Shown here piece after piece: positions 36,301 to 41,799 of a stretch of 64,000 nt of DNA. The notes below the pieces were generated by a model that was given only the letters and a program-made list of their open reading frames with translations, did not search any database and was not told the DNA's origin. Positions within the stretch are counted from its first letter, which is position 1. Each line of letters opens with the position of its first letter. This stretch comes from Bolinopsis microptera (Eukaryota > Ctenophora > Tentaculata > Lobata > Bolinopsidae), in NCBI RefSeq assembly GCF_026151205.1, contig NC_087072.1, positions 15,724,169 through 15,788,168 of the forward strand, given 5' to 3'. A program made the position numbers and the translations under genes.

Positions 36301-39012
36301 GGTGACGTCTTATCAACTGCAAGTCCACTAAAAGGACATAAGTTGCACTAATTATACACTAATTAGACACTAATTAGACACTTCTACAGGTTGTCCAGAT
36401 AAGGGGAGCTGCTCTGACGTGGTCTAATCAAGGCCCCACATTTAGAGCGTAAAGAAATTAAAACTAAAAGATTAAGAATTTGACCATACATTAGAAAAGA
36501 CTAAAAAAGGCCTGTCTTCGACTACGTTGGGTAACGTGGGTAACGCGAACGTGTTCTTGATAATTTATAATGGACACAGTTGTCTAGCAAGTAGTTACAT
36601 TCATTTCCATTTCTATGCTGTGACCTGTATCTAATATTTAGGATTGGAAACAGCATACATTAATGAACTGATACTCAACGAGGGATTTTGTCCAATAACT
36701 CGCTGTACTACGACATTTTCGTCAGAAGGAACTGGTACACAGTTGTTCCTTTACAACCTTACCATGTTAATTATTCAAAATTGTTTTGCCTTATATGGAG
36801 GTTAATGATATGGGGTAATTGAAACTTCAGTGGAAAGTTTACATTAAAAGAGAATAAAATATGAAGTTTTTCACCGAGTGGATTTGTAAAACTCATGCGA
36901 ATGATCTTACCCATATAATATGAATATCCTCTTTCCTCAATAAACTTTATCCCAAAAAGTAGCGAAATCTTGGGAAAATTGGGAGATTAGGTTTGGCCAC
37001 GATACAGTCACTATACGCCATACGGCATATAAACGGTGACCGTATCGTGGCCAAACATAATCTCCAAATTTCAAAAATTTAATTAATATCGGAAGAGAAA
37101 GCCAATAAGAACGTGTAATCAGCTTAAAAAGGAGGTCTACAAATGTACAGCATCCCTTGCAAGTTAGTCCCTTATCCCCGGTATATATTTAAAAACCTTA
37201 AACTAAATGTACCTTGTAAGCAGTGAGAGTGTGACCGTCCCTATCTATTGGTCCACTGTCTGTCCCTTTAGACCACGTGTTAGTTAACAGATCATACTTT
37301 GCCATCTTTACTTTAGTTCCATCCAGGTGGTACCCTCCGAACACCCAGTAGGTATGATCCACTAGAGCTCCACCGAAGCTAGCGCGTCCACCCGGCGATG
37401 AGGCTGCAAGTATGAGTCAGCAGATAGTTGACATGGTTCATGGATAAAAAGAACACGACACATTGTGGTTGCAGCTTTTTTCCTGGCATATGTCATAAAA
37501 TGCCATCATATATTATTTGTCGACATAATATTGATATCAAATTTCTTAATAACATTATAACATGACAGCCACAGTTCCAAAAAACGGCAGATACTGTCGT
37601 TAACACAACACTTGATTATTATACTCACTGCTAGCTGCTCGGTAACTCCACCAATTGACAAGGGTATCAATCTCACAGTTATCTCCAGTAAAACCGTCAG
37701 GACACTCACAACCCCCAACTTTACACTGACCACCATTCTCACATTTACAGGTTGCTGTGTTACACAGATCACCTTGCCAACCAGCATTACAGACACACAC
37801 CCCACCAGTGCACTGACCTTGACCACTGCAGTCGTTGGGACAACCGTCAACTCTGCAAATAGTTATAATTAGGAACTTATGACATCGGGACTATTGTTAG
37901 AAACTCCAGACATAAACTCCAGACATAAACTATTCAGACATACTAGAAGGAAACATAATTAACTAACATAATTAACGTATTCCAAACCTATATGAGATAC
38001 TGAAACCATCATGGTTAACAAACTCGTCAGGTCTGAAAACTAAGTAGATGGAATTGGATGTGGAAACCATTTCTCGGTCCTGCTTTAGTAGTTGTATGTC
38101 ATCGTCTATTAGCAGTCCCCTGATGTGGTAGTGGAGATTAAGTGCCTTAAATTTTGATTGCATTAGGAAGAAAACGTTGTAACAATGCGATATTTGCAAG
38201 GCCAGGATACTCAATTTGTAGAAAATTTGTGAAAATACTAAAATTTCAAACCCAATTCATTGACAAGTAAAGAAAAATAGTTTCATACCCATAAACACCA
38301 ATGGTACGATCAAAGGGAGAGAGACCATCATGAAAATGAAGGAAATCCCAGCAACACTCTGTCATGAATTCATTCACATACAGTCTGATTGTTGTGCCCC
38401 TGAAAATTTACTAGATTAACATATTGATTCAAGTAAAACGTTCCAAGAAAATGGATACAAAGCAGAAAAGTCAAAGAATTTAAAATGAAAATTATGTGCA
38501 TTACACATCTTTATTTAAAACTTAAAATCAAATGAAATGCATAGCTTACACTGGAGATTCTATAAGTACTGAACATTGGGAGAGATTTGAGTATCCTTTC
38601 TTAGAAACACCATCCCACTCATTACTAAGGATGACGCCCTCATTATCAGTTATCCTAAAAAGTAGTTGAATAATTATTAATTTAACTTTAAACCATAGAA
38701 AAATAATCCCTGGTTTATTGAGCCTCTACGTTATAGGGGATATCAAACGATTGTTGATGATCAAAAAGATTGTGCATCTAAAACAATAAACTTTCAAATG
38801 TATCTCTGGGATCTCAGTAAACTGTAAATTAAGAACTACCTTTTTCTCAACTGGCATATGGCACATGATATTTCATAAGACCCAGTGCTATTGGTACATG
38901 CACATTTATCAAGAATGCAAGGTCCAGTGCATGATCTGCAGACTTCAGAGACTACAACTTGAAAGTAAAGTATAAAATATATCCCTGCCGCGCACAACTT
39001 CCATATTCTCAT
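9125..39012 (-). CDS. ATRN-like: Attractin-type transmembrane protein (24 exons placed)
   Basis: A large multi-exon gene encoding a secreted-then-anchored attractin family protein, a cell-surface type I membrane protein. Exons, in order of transcription: 39012-38840, 38654-38550, 38399-38289, 38119-37988, 37852-37629, 37403-37213, 36023-35887, 35617-35441, 35133-35048, 34484-34336, 32266-32112, 31867-31712, 21072-20965, 20407-20108, 19936-19814, 19021-18926, 18696-18563, 18430-18319, 17067-16894, 16691-16597, 16385-16242, 13046-12947, 9598-9462, 9304-9125. Together they give about 1165 residues: signal peptide, CUB, EGF, kelch repeats, PSI-type Cys-rich repeats, laminin-EGF, transmembrane helix and cytoplasmic tail. 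Phases agree across joins except between 35048 and 34484, and an exon seems missing between 16242 and 13046. Vertebrate attractin also has a C-type lectin domain, which I do not find. MEGF8 is the alternative family, but the juxtamembrane region and tail fit attractin better. Confidence 0.85.
9462..9598 (-). CDS. Attractin exon 23: juxtamembrane cytoplasmic segment
   Basis: Encodes KIRYSQYRTQRNLEIQLQER then ALRPFKTHKVLFKD. This corresponds to the attractin region with WKIKQ and ..REQLLRE..ASRPF just inside the membrane. The acceptor is CTTATTTCAG. Confidence 0.75.
9769..9846. repeat. 20-bp tandem repeat in an attractin intron
   Basis: About four copies of CTGCTGCCTACCATCACATA in direct tandem. 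Confidence 0.85.
9886..12814. mobile_element. 2.9-kb foldback element with ~1.15-1.3-kb inverted arms
   Basis: The left arm starts TTAGTACAGACAGATCC (9886) and the right arm ends with its complement, GGATCTGTCTGTACTAA (12814). The match continues inward for over 1.1 kb, to about 11030 on the left and about 11480 on the right, leaving a loop of roughly 450 bp. The right arm is longer because of an extra segment near 11650-11880, which itself has a 41-bp tandem duplication. It lies in the intron between the transmembrane exon and exon 23. Small open frames inside give no recognisable protein. Confidence 0.8.
11691..11774. repeat. 41-bp tandem duplication inside the foldback
   Basis: Two copies of a unit starting GATTTGAATGACAGGATGG differ at two positions. 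They are absent from the opposite arm. Confidence 0.8.
12947..13046 (-). CDS. Attractin exon 22: transmembrane segment
   Basis: Encodes VHQASNQIDLKQ, then a single hydrophobic helix FFIIFSSCIVILLLIFLLAW. It joins in phase (T, then G+CT = Ala) to the K-I-R-Y exon. It resembles the FF..FFSCFL..L segment of attractins. Confidence 0.8.
14484..14632. mobile_element. MITE with G-rich tracts (family K), copy 2
   Basis: The ends are GGGGTCGTATTACGTAATC and GATATGTGAATGACCCC. It shares TAATTTTGACACAATAGCTA and AAAACTGATTACGGAGG with 7610-7810. The G tracts are shorter and interrupted. Confidence 0.65.
15110..15171. repeat. 28-bp tandem duplication
   Basis: CCACTTCTGTGCTAACAAAC followed by CCCAACTTTAC occurs twice in a row. 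Confidence 0.8.
16242..16385 (-). CDS. Attractin exon 21: membrane-proximal ectodomain
   Basis: Forty-eight codons starting VNFMTKLNASITEDVMIEI, with several N-glycosylation sites (NAS, NYT, NTT). It aligns in position to the INF..FINAS..NLNITW stretch of attractins. It is phase 0 at both ends. Confidence 0.7.
16597..16691 (-). CDS. Attractin exon 20: end of laminin-EGF region
   Basis: Encodes YEGDPKKDGGTCFRLLNAGG, the typical close of a laminin-type EGF module (GNP..GGTCY), then a Thr-rich stretch ending SK. Confidence 0.8.
16894..17067 (-). CDS. Attractin exon 19: laminin-type EGF
   Basis: Encodes KNCDSCVDGYYGDATNKGLC, then CKPCHCSEHSEPFC, then SGRCKCNTMGVGGTGCDTC. The Cys spacing is that of laminin-EGF modules, and GVGGTGCDTC parallels the GVKGDQCQLC block of attractins. 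Confidence 0.88.
17882..17955 (-). ncRNA. tRNA-like remnant (possible tRNA-derived SINE head)
   Basis: Reading the - strand gives GCTCCATTGGCAAGATTATC, then CACCTCGCATGCAGAAGG, then GGTTCGAATTC. This resembles the D arm, anticodon arm and B-box/T-loop of a tRNA. The stems pair poorly, so it is at best a pseudo-tRNA or SINE fragment inside an attractin intron. Confidence 0.35.
18251..18312. repeat. 29-bp tandem duplication next to a splice donor
   Basis: AACCATGACACGTGACACTG followed by CAATTATCC occurs twice. It ends six bases from the donor of attractin exon 18. Confidence 0.8.
18319..18430 (-). CDS. Attractin exon 18: laminin-EGF start
   Basis: Encodes ICPEKSWFYESCPLCQCNGH, then SNCTDNVHCDQCQGDTR. 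CPLCQCNGHSNC closely parallels the CPRCQCNGHSTC motif of attractins. It joins to exon 19 through G+GT = Gly. Confidence 0.9.
18563..18696 (-). CDS. Attractin exon 17: PSI repeat
   Basis: Encodes ASCSAHRNCTLCQAEPECGW, then CDDGSGTGTGSCHSG. The C..H..C..C....CGWC spacing is a PSI domain (plexin-semaphorin-integrin). Confidence 0.9.
18926..19021 (-). CDS. Attractin exon 16: PSI repeat segment
   Basis: Encodes GQCLDTSTYHARYPYGQCVK, then WTMTYSSPICP. The acceptor was chosen as GGAGAG/AGGGTC because it matches the phase of exon 15. The 21-bp tandem repeat at 19038-19145 lies just upstream of this acceptor. Confidence 0.75.
19038..19145. repeat. 21-bp tandem repeat upstream of a splice acceptor
   Basis: Five to six copies of TAGTAGATACATATCTTAGTC or close variants. 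They lie about 15 bp into the intron from attractin exon 16. Confidence 0.85.
19814..19936 (-). CDS. Attractin exon 15: PSI repeat
   Basis: Encodes QEVDCSAIRPCSAATSCSKC, then LGNEHMIRSCMWCQLDKLYP. Cys spacing C..C....SCMWC fits a PSI domain. Confidence 0.85.
20108..20407 (-). CDS. Attractin exon 14: two PSI-like Cys-rich units
   Basis: One hundred codons: DCGAVKCDEECVPGDGFDRR, then CHACQTRPDCVWD, later CSEYKLCEHCKGQCVWD. Two CxxC....C.WD patterns indicate two PSI-like units. In vertebrate attractin a C-type lectin domain lies in this part of the protein; no WND/EPN-type lectin motif is seen here. Confidence 0.85.
20815..20957. repeat. 10-bp minisatellite abutting a splice donor
   Basis: About fourteen copies of AAGTAACACT. 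It begins only a few bases into the intron behind the donor of attractin exon 13. Confidence 0.9.
20965..21072 (-). CDS. Attractin exon 13: PSI domain after kelch repeats
   Basis: Encodes VCEDHTNKSRCLSAREDFTE, then CGWNETTSNCFTIPI. PSI-type spacing with CGW. It is reached from the last kelch exon over a 10.6-kb intron that contains the two OAS-family genes. Confidence 0.85.
21450..22140. repeat. 3' flank of OAS-like gene 1, duplicated beside gene 2
   Basis: Shares ATACCAAGTAAAACTAAGA, TTCATAACTTGATAAA, GAGTATCGTAT and other blocks, in the same order and spacing, with 27375-28049. The copies are well diverged, unlike the adjoining coding regions. Confidence 0.65.
22141..23943 (-). CDS. OAS-family nucleotidyltransferase, MATH-less paralog
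   Basis: Single-exon, 600 residues. Residues 1-165 are a polar, charged region in which a 31-residue unit repeats four times: SEG at residues 49, 80, 111 and 142, each followed by a Ser/Lys-rich stretch with E-H/N and I-S/D-N motifs. Residues 290-600 are a 2'-5'-oligoadenylate synthetase-type domain: KGGSLGHDTATKSRSDIDLV (Gly-Gly-Ser 318-320, Asp332, Asp334), a third acidic site in GDMDVDLIPCYD (Asp399), the helix IKIKDMIRMVKHW, and the OAS-type NPSNPSDNVAETG near the C-terminus. All three metal-binding acids are present, so activity is plausible. OAS enzymes make 2'-5' oligoadenylates from ATP; here product and trigger are unknown. It is almost identical to the C-terminal part of the 28050-31067 gene and shares its strand and intron. 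cGAS-type is less likely, given the OAS C-terminal motifs. Confidence 0.88.
   Translation of the reverse strand: MSILENMGNSNKNMGNNNKKELVRIQTQRKLNITRSASNDKQQFMEVLSEGNQGSAVSGAHPKPSVKTSNDIKEVKKNESEGKVKSAGSKEHSKGSTKISDNKKELKNSQSEGKVKSTVSEEHPKASTDICDSKKQLVKIESEGKVISASSEENLRVSIIISNNFLKDLLKDLSEDPVLFFGGRETSRSQPPENLADLFERRQDGGGENDAVLSNILDTFQSSTSSYLTMNQLKQSFQGSLDAPLDVRLQGSMIERSVGDHPDFSVDGPEVKLQVNLSEGSIVRPELVKYEDNREIIEQIIDFCQTRLPFRVTRVAKGGSLGHDTATKSRSDIDLVLYSDDLPKTGHARWLPSIISALASLLKDAAMMLTKAEKSLPKLTLISTTQYSVQFTVGDMDVDLIPCYDWRNDYSSENLYQTIKEERPMDYIWYLSAACEKESDFIRKQPIKIKDMIRMVKHWRNGILWKDQFHRPSSLLLSLLVIGAHEDMVKKGASNLLITSEVMLQRLTDMIQRKHELRLEWSTNYSETARAMFPMKMCPVVRNPSNPSDNVAETGLQNWAQFPGEFTRWAHFIGVVRNRGTMADKQAKLNQINERLSSDF
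23397..23800. repeat. 93-bp in-frame coding minisatellite in OAS-like gene 1
   Basis: The 31-residue spacing of the SEG motifs corresponds to a 93-bp DNA unit, about four copies with moderate divergence. The paralog at 28050-31067 has only one unit (SEG at residue 541). Confidence 0.75.
23944..27374. other. Spacer between the two OAS-like genes (intron of attractin)
   Basis: A+T-rich. I see no exon, tRNA or clear transposon. The first few hundred bases should hold the promoter of OAS-like gene 1. Confidence 0.4.
27375..28049. repeat. 3' flank of MATH-OAS gene, diverged duplicate of 21450-22140
   Basis: Common blocks include ATACCAAGTAAAACTAAGA near 27384 and TTCATAACTTGATAAAATCG near 27457. 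This shows that the duplication unit included at least 0.7 kb of 3' flank. Confidence 0.65.
28050..31067 (-). CDS. MATH-MATH-OAS fusion protein
   Basis: Single-exon, 1005 residues. Residues 1-45 are a run of SPARTKSP/LARSP-type repeats. Residues about 83-207 are a MATH/TRAF-like domain: FRFLLGNFSK..., FTFGGHKWELGL, YLSLD, then GCQRFFKLVDV and GFVRNDCLSLELE. Residues about 234-350 are a second MATH domain: KFYMGGAHWQIRLFPNG, VSMFI, CQFTLGEL. Residues about 372-488 look like a third, degenerate beta-rich copy. A linker (490-690) leads to an OAS-type nucleotidyltransferase with GGSLGHDTATKSRSDIDLV (Gly723-Gly724-Ser725, Asp737, Asp739), GDLDVDLIPCYD (Asp804), IKIKDMIRMVKHW and NPSNPSDNVAETG. All three catalytic acids are kept. 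MATH domains bind peptides in TRAF, SPOP and USP7 proteins, so the fusion could target an RNA- or stress-triggered nucleotide synthetase to a partner; this is inference. An intron-free 3-kb frame in an intron-rich locus suggests retroposition or intron loss. Confidence 0.88.
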   Translation of the reverse strand: MTSELVQRTKSPARTKSPGLARSPGLARSPALTRSPAKTPRPPSAVSTMSRELQEMHCFLRLNRVETCDDYTSAPPHLDYRPTRFRFLLGNFSKMLYEGACSEPFTFGGHKWELGLALNADYVKVYLSLDKAQMYPAGVQVALQFNLSLVNLLAPLKSLNISAREGAVFSKNGQCWGCQRFFKLVDVMNEPGFVRNDCLSLELECTIVSTMFQDIITLNPMDVNHDENAKLDKLDLLCSRESYHSSKFYMGGAHWQIRLFPNGDDEKARGKVSMFIKNDDKTNRRYMLECQFTLGELKDPYHVESRRLVTEFPPGSGIGRGVDSICETNKLKNFVSGDHIVVGVKILTLFYASEVVYKNPAIETRTHRDAEGVALLDLMDDQNFKWQLCVNRKALCDNTQAYEIALRLDGSMGRLMYVNYRCYGWICQLRWRVVLRAEGCTPVVLGPSIDIVWNEGAELLMTTPLPAEYSDKTIQILMEMRSCVLFEPSIDGCSAPEVETAVSARQTTDRERFVLERSWESKYLKYKKDSSTKDELMKIQSEGKQRSVGSEDHLKASMIISNNFVKDLLRDLSDDPVPFCGGRETSRSQPPEHLADVFERKQEGSGGNGAVVSNILDTFQSSSSTNLTMNQLRQSFQGSLDAPLNARLPSTTIDTIEKSVGDHPDFSVDGPEVKIQVNLTEGSQGSLVRPELVRYEDYREIIEQIIDFCQTRLPFRVTRVAKGGSLGHDTATKSRSDIDLVLYSDDLPKTGHARWLPSIISALASLLKDAQKMLTKAEKSLPKLTFISTTQYSVQFTVGDLDVDLIPCYDWRNDYSSQNLYQTIKEERPMDYIWYLSAACEKESDFIRKQPIKIKDMIRMVKHWRNGILWKDQFHRPSSLLLSLLVIGAHEDMVKKGASNLLITSESMLQRLTDMIQRKHELRLEWSTNYSETARAMFPMKTCPVVRNPSNPSDNVAETGLQNWTQFPGEFTRWAHFIGVVKNRGTMAAKQAKLNVIVQRLSSDF
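31712..31867 (-). CDS. Attractin exon 12: last kelch blade
   Basis: Encodes TGEGRELKSFRKLKQVGPFR, then MGQGSFTYNNSVYFFGGYNG. The G-x-G-S...YFFGGYNG pattern is a kelch motif. The donor G/GTGAGT leads to the PSI exon at 21072 as HFG-VCED. Confidence 0.85.
32112..32266 (-). CDS. Attractin exon 11: kelch blade
   Basis: Encodes SNLYKADRNTIPLVYLAAVG, then MVGRNLVVLGGAHLSKGS, then QCYNTAPYILNL. It parallels the MVVFGG...HGAKCFSSDFMAYDI block of attractins. Confidence 0.88.
32259..32545. repeat. 27-28 bp minisatellite containing copies of a splice acceptor
   Basis: About ten tandem copies of TTACTCCTGAAATAAAGGAG plus ATTACAGG or variants. The array starts inside attractin exon 11. On the - strand each unit reads TTTATTTCAGGAGTAACC, matching the real junction TTAATTTCAG/GAGCAACC. 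Confidence 0.9.
33023..33108. repeat. Long hairpin, ~26-bp arms
   Basis: GTAGCCAAGGGGAATTTTGG is mirrored by CGCCAAAATTCCCCTTGGCT across a spacer of about 33 bp. It may be a MITE remnant in an attractin intron. Confidence 0.75.
33602..33910 (+). mobile_element. Helitron-like non-autonomous element, 309 bp
   Basis: The 5' end is TCTTACTATATATAAAGCGA, preceded by host A. The 3' end is GGGTTCCTGCTAG, followed by host T. A short hairpin, ACCCTATTTTAGGGT, lies upstream of the CTAG. A/TC...CTAG/T with a subterminal hairpin and no target duplication is the Helitron pattern. A diverged and enlarged copy is at 59402-61837 in the opposite orientation. Confidence 0.75.
34336..34484 (-). CDS. Attractin exon 10: kelch blade
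   Basis: Encodes ELHYILYLAVFGGLNTTRIM, then GENEQYWIQSELETIKES and FVEYDFYMKH. A kelch blade with the AVFGGLN turn. It joins to exon 11 in phase (TG+G = Trp). The incoming phase does not fit exon 9. Confidence 0.82.
34564..34656. repeat. Tandem duplication, ~47 bp
   Basis: AGTGGAAGAGGCTGA(A/T)TT followed by TTCTGGCTAAACTTGTGTGT occurs twice in the intron. Confidence 0.8.
35048..35133 (-). CDS. Attractin exon 9: kelch segment
   Basis: Encodes FLKFEDGRIYHGRYAPSCVL, then NPITDKIT. It joins exon 8 through AG+G = Arg. Its donor ACTG/GTAAGT leaves one base, which does not fit exon 10, so a small exon may be missing between them. Confidence 0.8.
35441..35617 (-). CDS. Attractin exon 8: kelch blade
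   Basis: Encodes TSSMGHCAVLVNSTIYYIGG, then IDSKGVAIINIQTYDVETN and VWKVIGH. A classic kelch motif (GH..V..NS.YYIGG....YDVETN.W). Confidence 0.9.
35887..36023 (-). CDS. Attractin exon 7: kelch blade
   Basis: Encodes NYLIMFGGQMNYQITDELWK, then YDITSSQWHQLNPQHPLGE. Kelch blade, phase 0 after exon 6. Confidence 0.9.
36208..36247. repeat. Small palindrome with CACGTG boxes
   Basis: ATCACGTGACAC-GTCAAT-GTGTCACGTGAT is a perfect 12-bp stem. It sits in an attractin intron. Confidence 0.7.
36982..37064. repeat. Hairpin element with 30-bp arms
   Basis: GTTTGGCCACGATACAGTCAC is complementary to GTGACCGTATCGTGGCCAAAC around a 23-bp loop. The outer GGAGATTA/TAATCTCC extends the arms to 30 bp with two mismatches. 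Confidence 0.8.
37213..37403 (-). CDS. Attractin exon 6: first kelch blade
   Basis: Encodes SSPGGRASFGGALVDHTYWV, then FGGYHLDGTKVKMAKYDLL and NTWSKGTDSG. Kelch blade. It joins the EGF exon through A+CC = Thr. Confidence 0.9.
37629..37852 (-). CDS. Attractin exon 5: two EGF-like modules
   Basis: Encodes VDGCPNDCSGQGQCTGGVCV, then CNAGWQGDLCNTATCKCENG and CECPDGFTGDNCEIDTL. Two EGF modules follow the CUB domain, as in attractin and MEGF8. Confidence 0.92.
37988..38119 (-). CDS. Attractin exon 4: end of CUB domain
   Basis: Encodes GLLIDDDIQLLKQDREMVST, then SNSIYLVFRPDEFVNHDGF, SISY. This is the SG..L.F.SD....GF...Y end of a CUB domain. The acceptor CACATCAG/GGG gives the phase needed by exon 3. 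Confidence 0.85.
38289..38399 (-). CDS. Attractin exon 3: middle of CUB domain
   Basis: Encodes GTTIRLYVNEFMTECCWDFL, then HFHDGLSPFDRTIGVYG. ECCWDFLHFHDG is the CUB C-x-D-x-L-x-V-x-D-G signature. Confidence 0.9.
38550..38654 (-). CDS. Attractin exon 2: start of CUB domain
   Basis: Encodes ITDNEGVILSNEWDGVSKKG, then YSNLSQCSVLIESP. It fits a CUB opening (G.I.S......Y....C.W.I). The donor CCAGT/GTAAGC matches the phase of exon 3. Confidence 0.85.
38840..39012 (-). CDS. Attractin exon 1: signal peptide and Cys-rich start
   Basis: The ATG at 39012 has an in-frame TAG just 6 bases upstream. It encodes MRIWKLCAAGIYFILYFQVV, a clear signal peptide, then a Cys-rich stretch with CRSCTGPC and CAIC. 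It ends in AG, completed by exon 2 (AG+G = Arg). Confidence 0.85.
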
Positions 39013-39418
39013 GACCTACATCTGAGAAGTAATGAAGATTAGAACTGAATCAATAAAATCAAATCAAAATACTAAAAGAAGAATCACTTTACAAATCTTC
39101 TAAGAACAAAACCAAAAAATAATCGTTACGTTAATTGCTAGTAGATAAGGATGTCTGATGAAGTGTGCTGTCATTTTAATCTCCTACTTCGTAACTTGGC
39201 TATCATACAAAGAAACATTACTGCCCTTGTCCTTCCATGTGATACCTAGCACCATAATGCATATGCAATATTCTAGTATATGTCCAGTCCAAACCATTTT
39301 TTGTTTCAAGCCTTTGTCAGTGTACAAGTTTTGGATCCTTTATAGAGCAGAACTAATTAATTAATTGTTCATTATCGCAAAACCTATCATTTGGGCTAGA
39401 TAAAGGAAGATACTGGAA

Positions 39419-39746
39419 CAGTGGTGTAACGAAGGGCCCGCCAACCCCGCTGTACGAGGGGTGCCGTCTTAGGGGGGGGGGGGGGGGGGGGGCATCAAAT
39501 CGTCGTTTGAATGTGGGACAATTTTGAAAAACCAACTGAGGTACTAGAAAAACTGCAAGTTTTGCTCTAGAAACACGCTTTTTTGAATATTTTATCCTCT
39601 AAAATCACCTAATTTGTTCAATTTTAGGGAGGGGCGCCAAAAGGCGGAGGTGCCAAAAGGCAGGGGGCGCCAACAGGGGCGCCTTTTCTCGGGGGGGGGG
39701 GGGGGGGGGGGGGGGGGGAGCGCCAACAGGCAACGTTATGCCACTG
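39419..39746. mobile_element. hAT-type MITE (family G), copy 1, 328 bp
   Basis: The ends are CAGTGGTGTAACG and CGTTATGCCACTG. The 8-bp duplication TACTGGAA lies at 39411-39418 and 39747-39754. Inside are long G runs and the shared TCGTCGTTTGAATGTGGGAC. CAGTGGCGTAAC-type ends with 8-bp duplications are characteristic of hAT elements. Confidence 0.88.
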
Positions 39747-40161
39747 TACTGGAATCATATCACACATATCCACAATCTTACATCAAACGCCTGATCGACG
39801 ACAAAGTCACCAGACTAAATCAGGAAACCTGGTTAACTGATGAACCCAGTCACACCAAATAGGGGAAGGAAGAAAAATTCAAACAATATACACATAATTA
39901 AATATAACAATGACCCTATATAAAAATTCAATATAAAAATTCAATAAAAATCTTAGAAAATTTCATAAAAACCCTTTGTAGTAGGATACAAAAGTGATAA
40001 TTACTTTATTGAGTACACAATAGTTGTAATTCTGAAATAATTTAAGTTACACAATTCTAATTATTTACAAGTGTGTAGGGATAATTTAGAAATGTTATAT
40101 AATGCTAGTTTTAGAAAAATAGATAAATCGAGTTTGTATGGTTCAATCTTATTTTAAGGTC

Positions 40162-40876
40162 CTATAGCATTATGCACTTGCCAGTATTTGAGTGGAAATC
40201 TGGGCTCTTATAGTAGGCTGTATAATTTTCGTTCACAGAGAGAATTGAATGGATTGCTCTTGCTGTAGCAGTGAGTGTGGTAGGATCTAGAGTTTTGTTG
40301 GAGAGCAAACCGACTAGGTCAGTAATGTTTAGGGGATGGAAATTGAATTTTTCCCTAACTGAGGAGTAGAGCAAACAGTCAATCAATACGTGACTTTCGT
40401 CCTCAATAGGCTTGAGCCCTTTGCTGAAAAAGCAGTAGGTGCACCAACGTTCTTCTCTTGGTACAAGGGGGGTTTCGTATCTGCCCCTTTCGATGTAGAG
40501 GTTGTGGCAGCTGATACGAAACCTTGTCAGACTTTTTCGAACATCCGGTATATTGATAATTCGTAGGTATGCCTCTGGTTCGAAATCATGTTTAATTAAG
40601 TTATAGAATTCTAGTTTTGGCGAGGAGGCCTTGGCAGCTTTCCAGGTATTCACGAATTCTTCCCTCATGTTATGACTGATTTGGGTGGAGAGCTTAGATT
40701 TTGAGGAAGATGAGGGGGTGAAGTTGTATTTGGTGAGAAGCTTTGAGATGTTGGTATACCAAGGAAGTCCCAACATGATTTGTTCGTGAAATGCAGCACA
40801 GAGTAGTTCGTTTTCAGTGTTTTCAAGGCGACTATAGTAATCTATTGCAAGTTTGCAGGCTTCAAAGAATAGAGTA
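40162..40876 (-). pseudogene. C-terminal tail of a non-LTR reverse transcriptase
   Basis: An open frame whose last 204 codons carry RFRISCHNLYIERGRYETPL, then CTYCFFSKGLKPIEDESHVL and IDC. This is the C-x2-C...E-x-H...C zinc motif found behind many non-LTR reverse transcriptases. The frame continues upstream as FEACKLAIDYYSRLENTENE until a hAT-type MITE interrupts it at 40883. The polymerase and endonuclease are missing, so this is a 5'-truncated remnant. Confidence 0.65.
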
Positions 40877-40882
40877 GTAGTA

Positions 40883-41170
40883 CAGTGGCGTGACGAAGGG
40901 CCCTGCTGACCCCGCTGTGCAGGGGGGCGCCGTCTTAGGGGGGCGCCAAATCGTCGTTTGAATGTGGGACAATTTCGAAAACTTAACTAAAGTACTAGCA
41001 AAACTGCGCGTTTTGCTCTAGATACACACTTTTTTAGAGATTTTACCGGCGTATCCTCTAAAATCACCTAATTTGTTCAATTTTAGGGAGGGGCACCAAA
41101 AGGGGAGGGGGCGCCAACAGGGGGGCGCCTTTTCGGCAGGGGGGCGCCAACAGGCAACGTTACGCCACTG
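40883..41170. mobile_element. hAT-type MITE (family G), copy 2, 288 bp
   Basis: The ends are CAGTGGCGTGACG and CGTTACGCCACTG. TAGTAGTA is duplicated exactly at 40875-40882 and 41171-41178. It has landed in the retrotransposon tail that ends at 40162. Confidence 0.9.
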
Positions 41171-41269
41171 TAGTAGTAGTAAAAGTAGCCAATTCAAATT
41201 GTTGGCCCTAAATTAATATCTAAATTTGATATTTTAACTATACTACCACTTTTTATCCCTCTTTCTCCA

Positions 41270-41790
41270 ACAAATTGACACAAACACATCAACATCATCA
41301 AAAATCTTATCACTACACTCGGCAACAACAGACAAAATTACAGAACTGCAGTGCACCTCATCACGGGATATTGTGGCTTAAACAAACACCTCCACACCAT
41401 TCGCAAATCAAGCACCAGTGCTTGTCCTATGTGCATCGACGGAGAGGAAACTGTCTCACACTTTTTAGGACAGTGTTCGGCTATTGCCCAAATAAGAAGT
41501 CAATATTTCCAGGACTATTACCTCTTCTTCTGTATCTTTGGTTAAATTACGCTGTAAAAGTATCATCCTGGGATCCCAATCCATCAACAATAATAACACC
41601 TGGACTTACCACAACTTTCACATCGCCCCTCACTCAGTCACAGACCAAACCATTTCATCACTCACTCACCAAATTGCCGACCCAATATCTATTGAAGTGG
41701 CGAAAATTTTCTAGACAAATGATATTTCGATATTATTGCTGCAGCAGATACAAATATCAACATTATTATATTCCCAAACGTTTGAACCTT
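41270..41790 (+). pseudogene. Broken tail of an RNase H-type non-LTR retrotransposon
   Basis: One frame gives HLITGYCGLNKHLHTIRKSS, then ACPMCIDGEETVSHFLGQC, the C-x2-C...ET-x2-H...C motif that follows RNase H in I/Jockey-like elements. A neighbouring frame continues with DQTISSLTHQIADPISIEVA. The break implies a frameshift. No intact domain remains. Confidence 0.5.
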
Positions 41791-41799
41791 TAAATTAAC

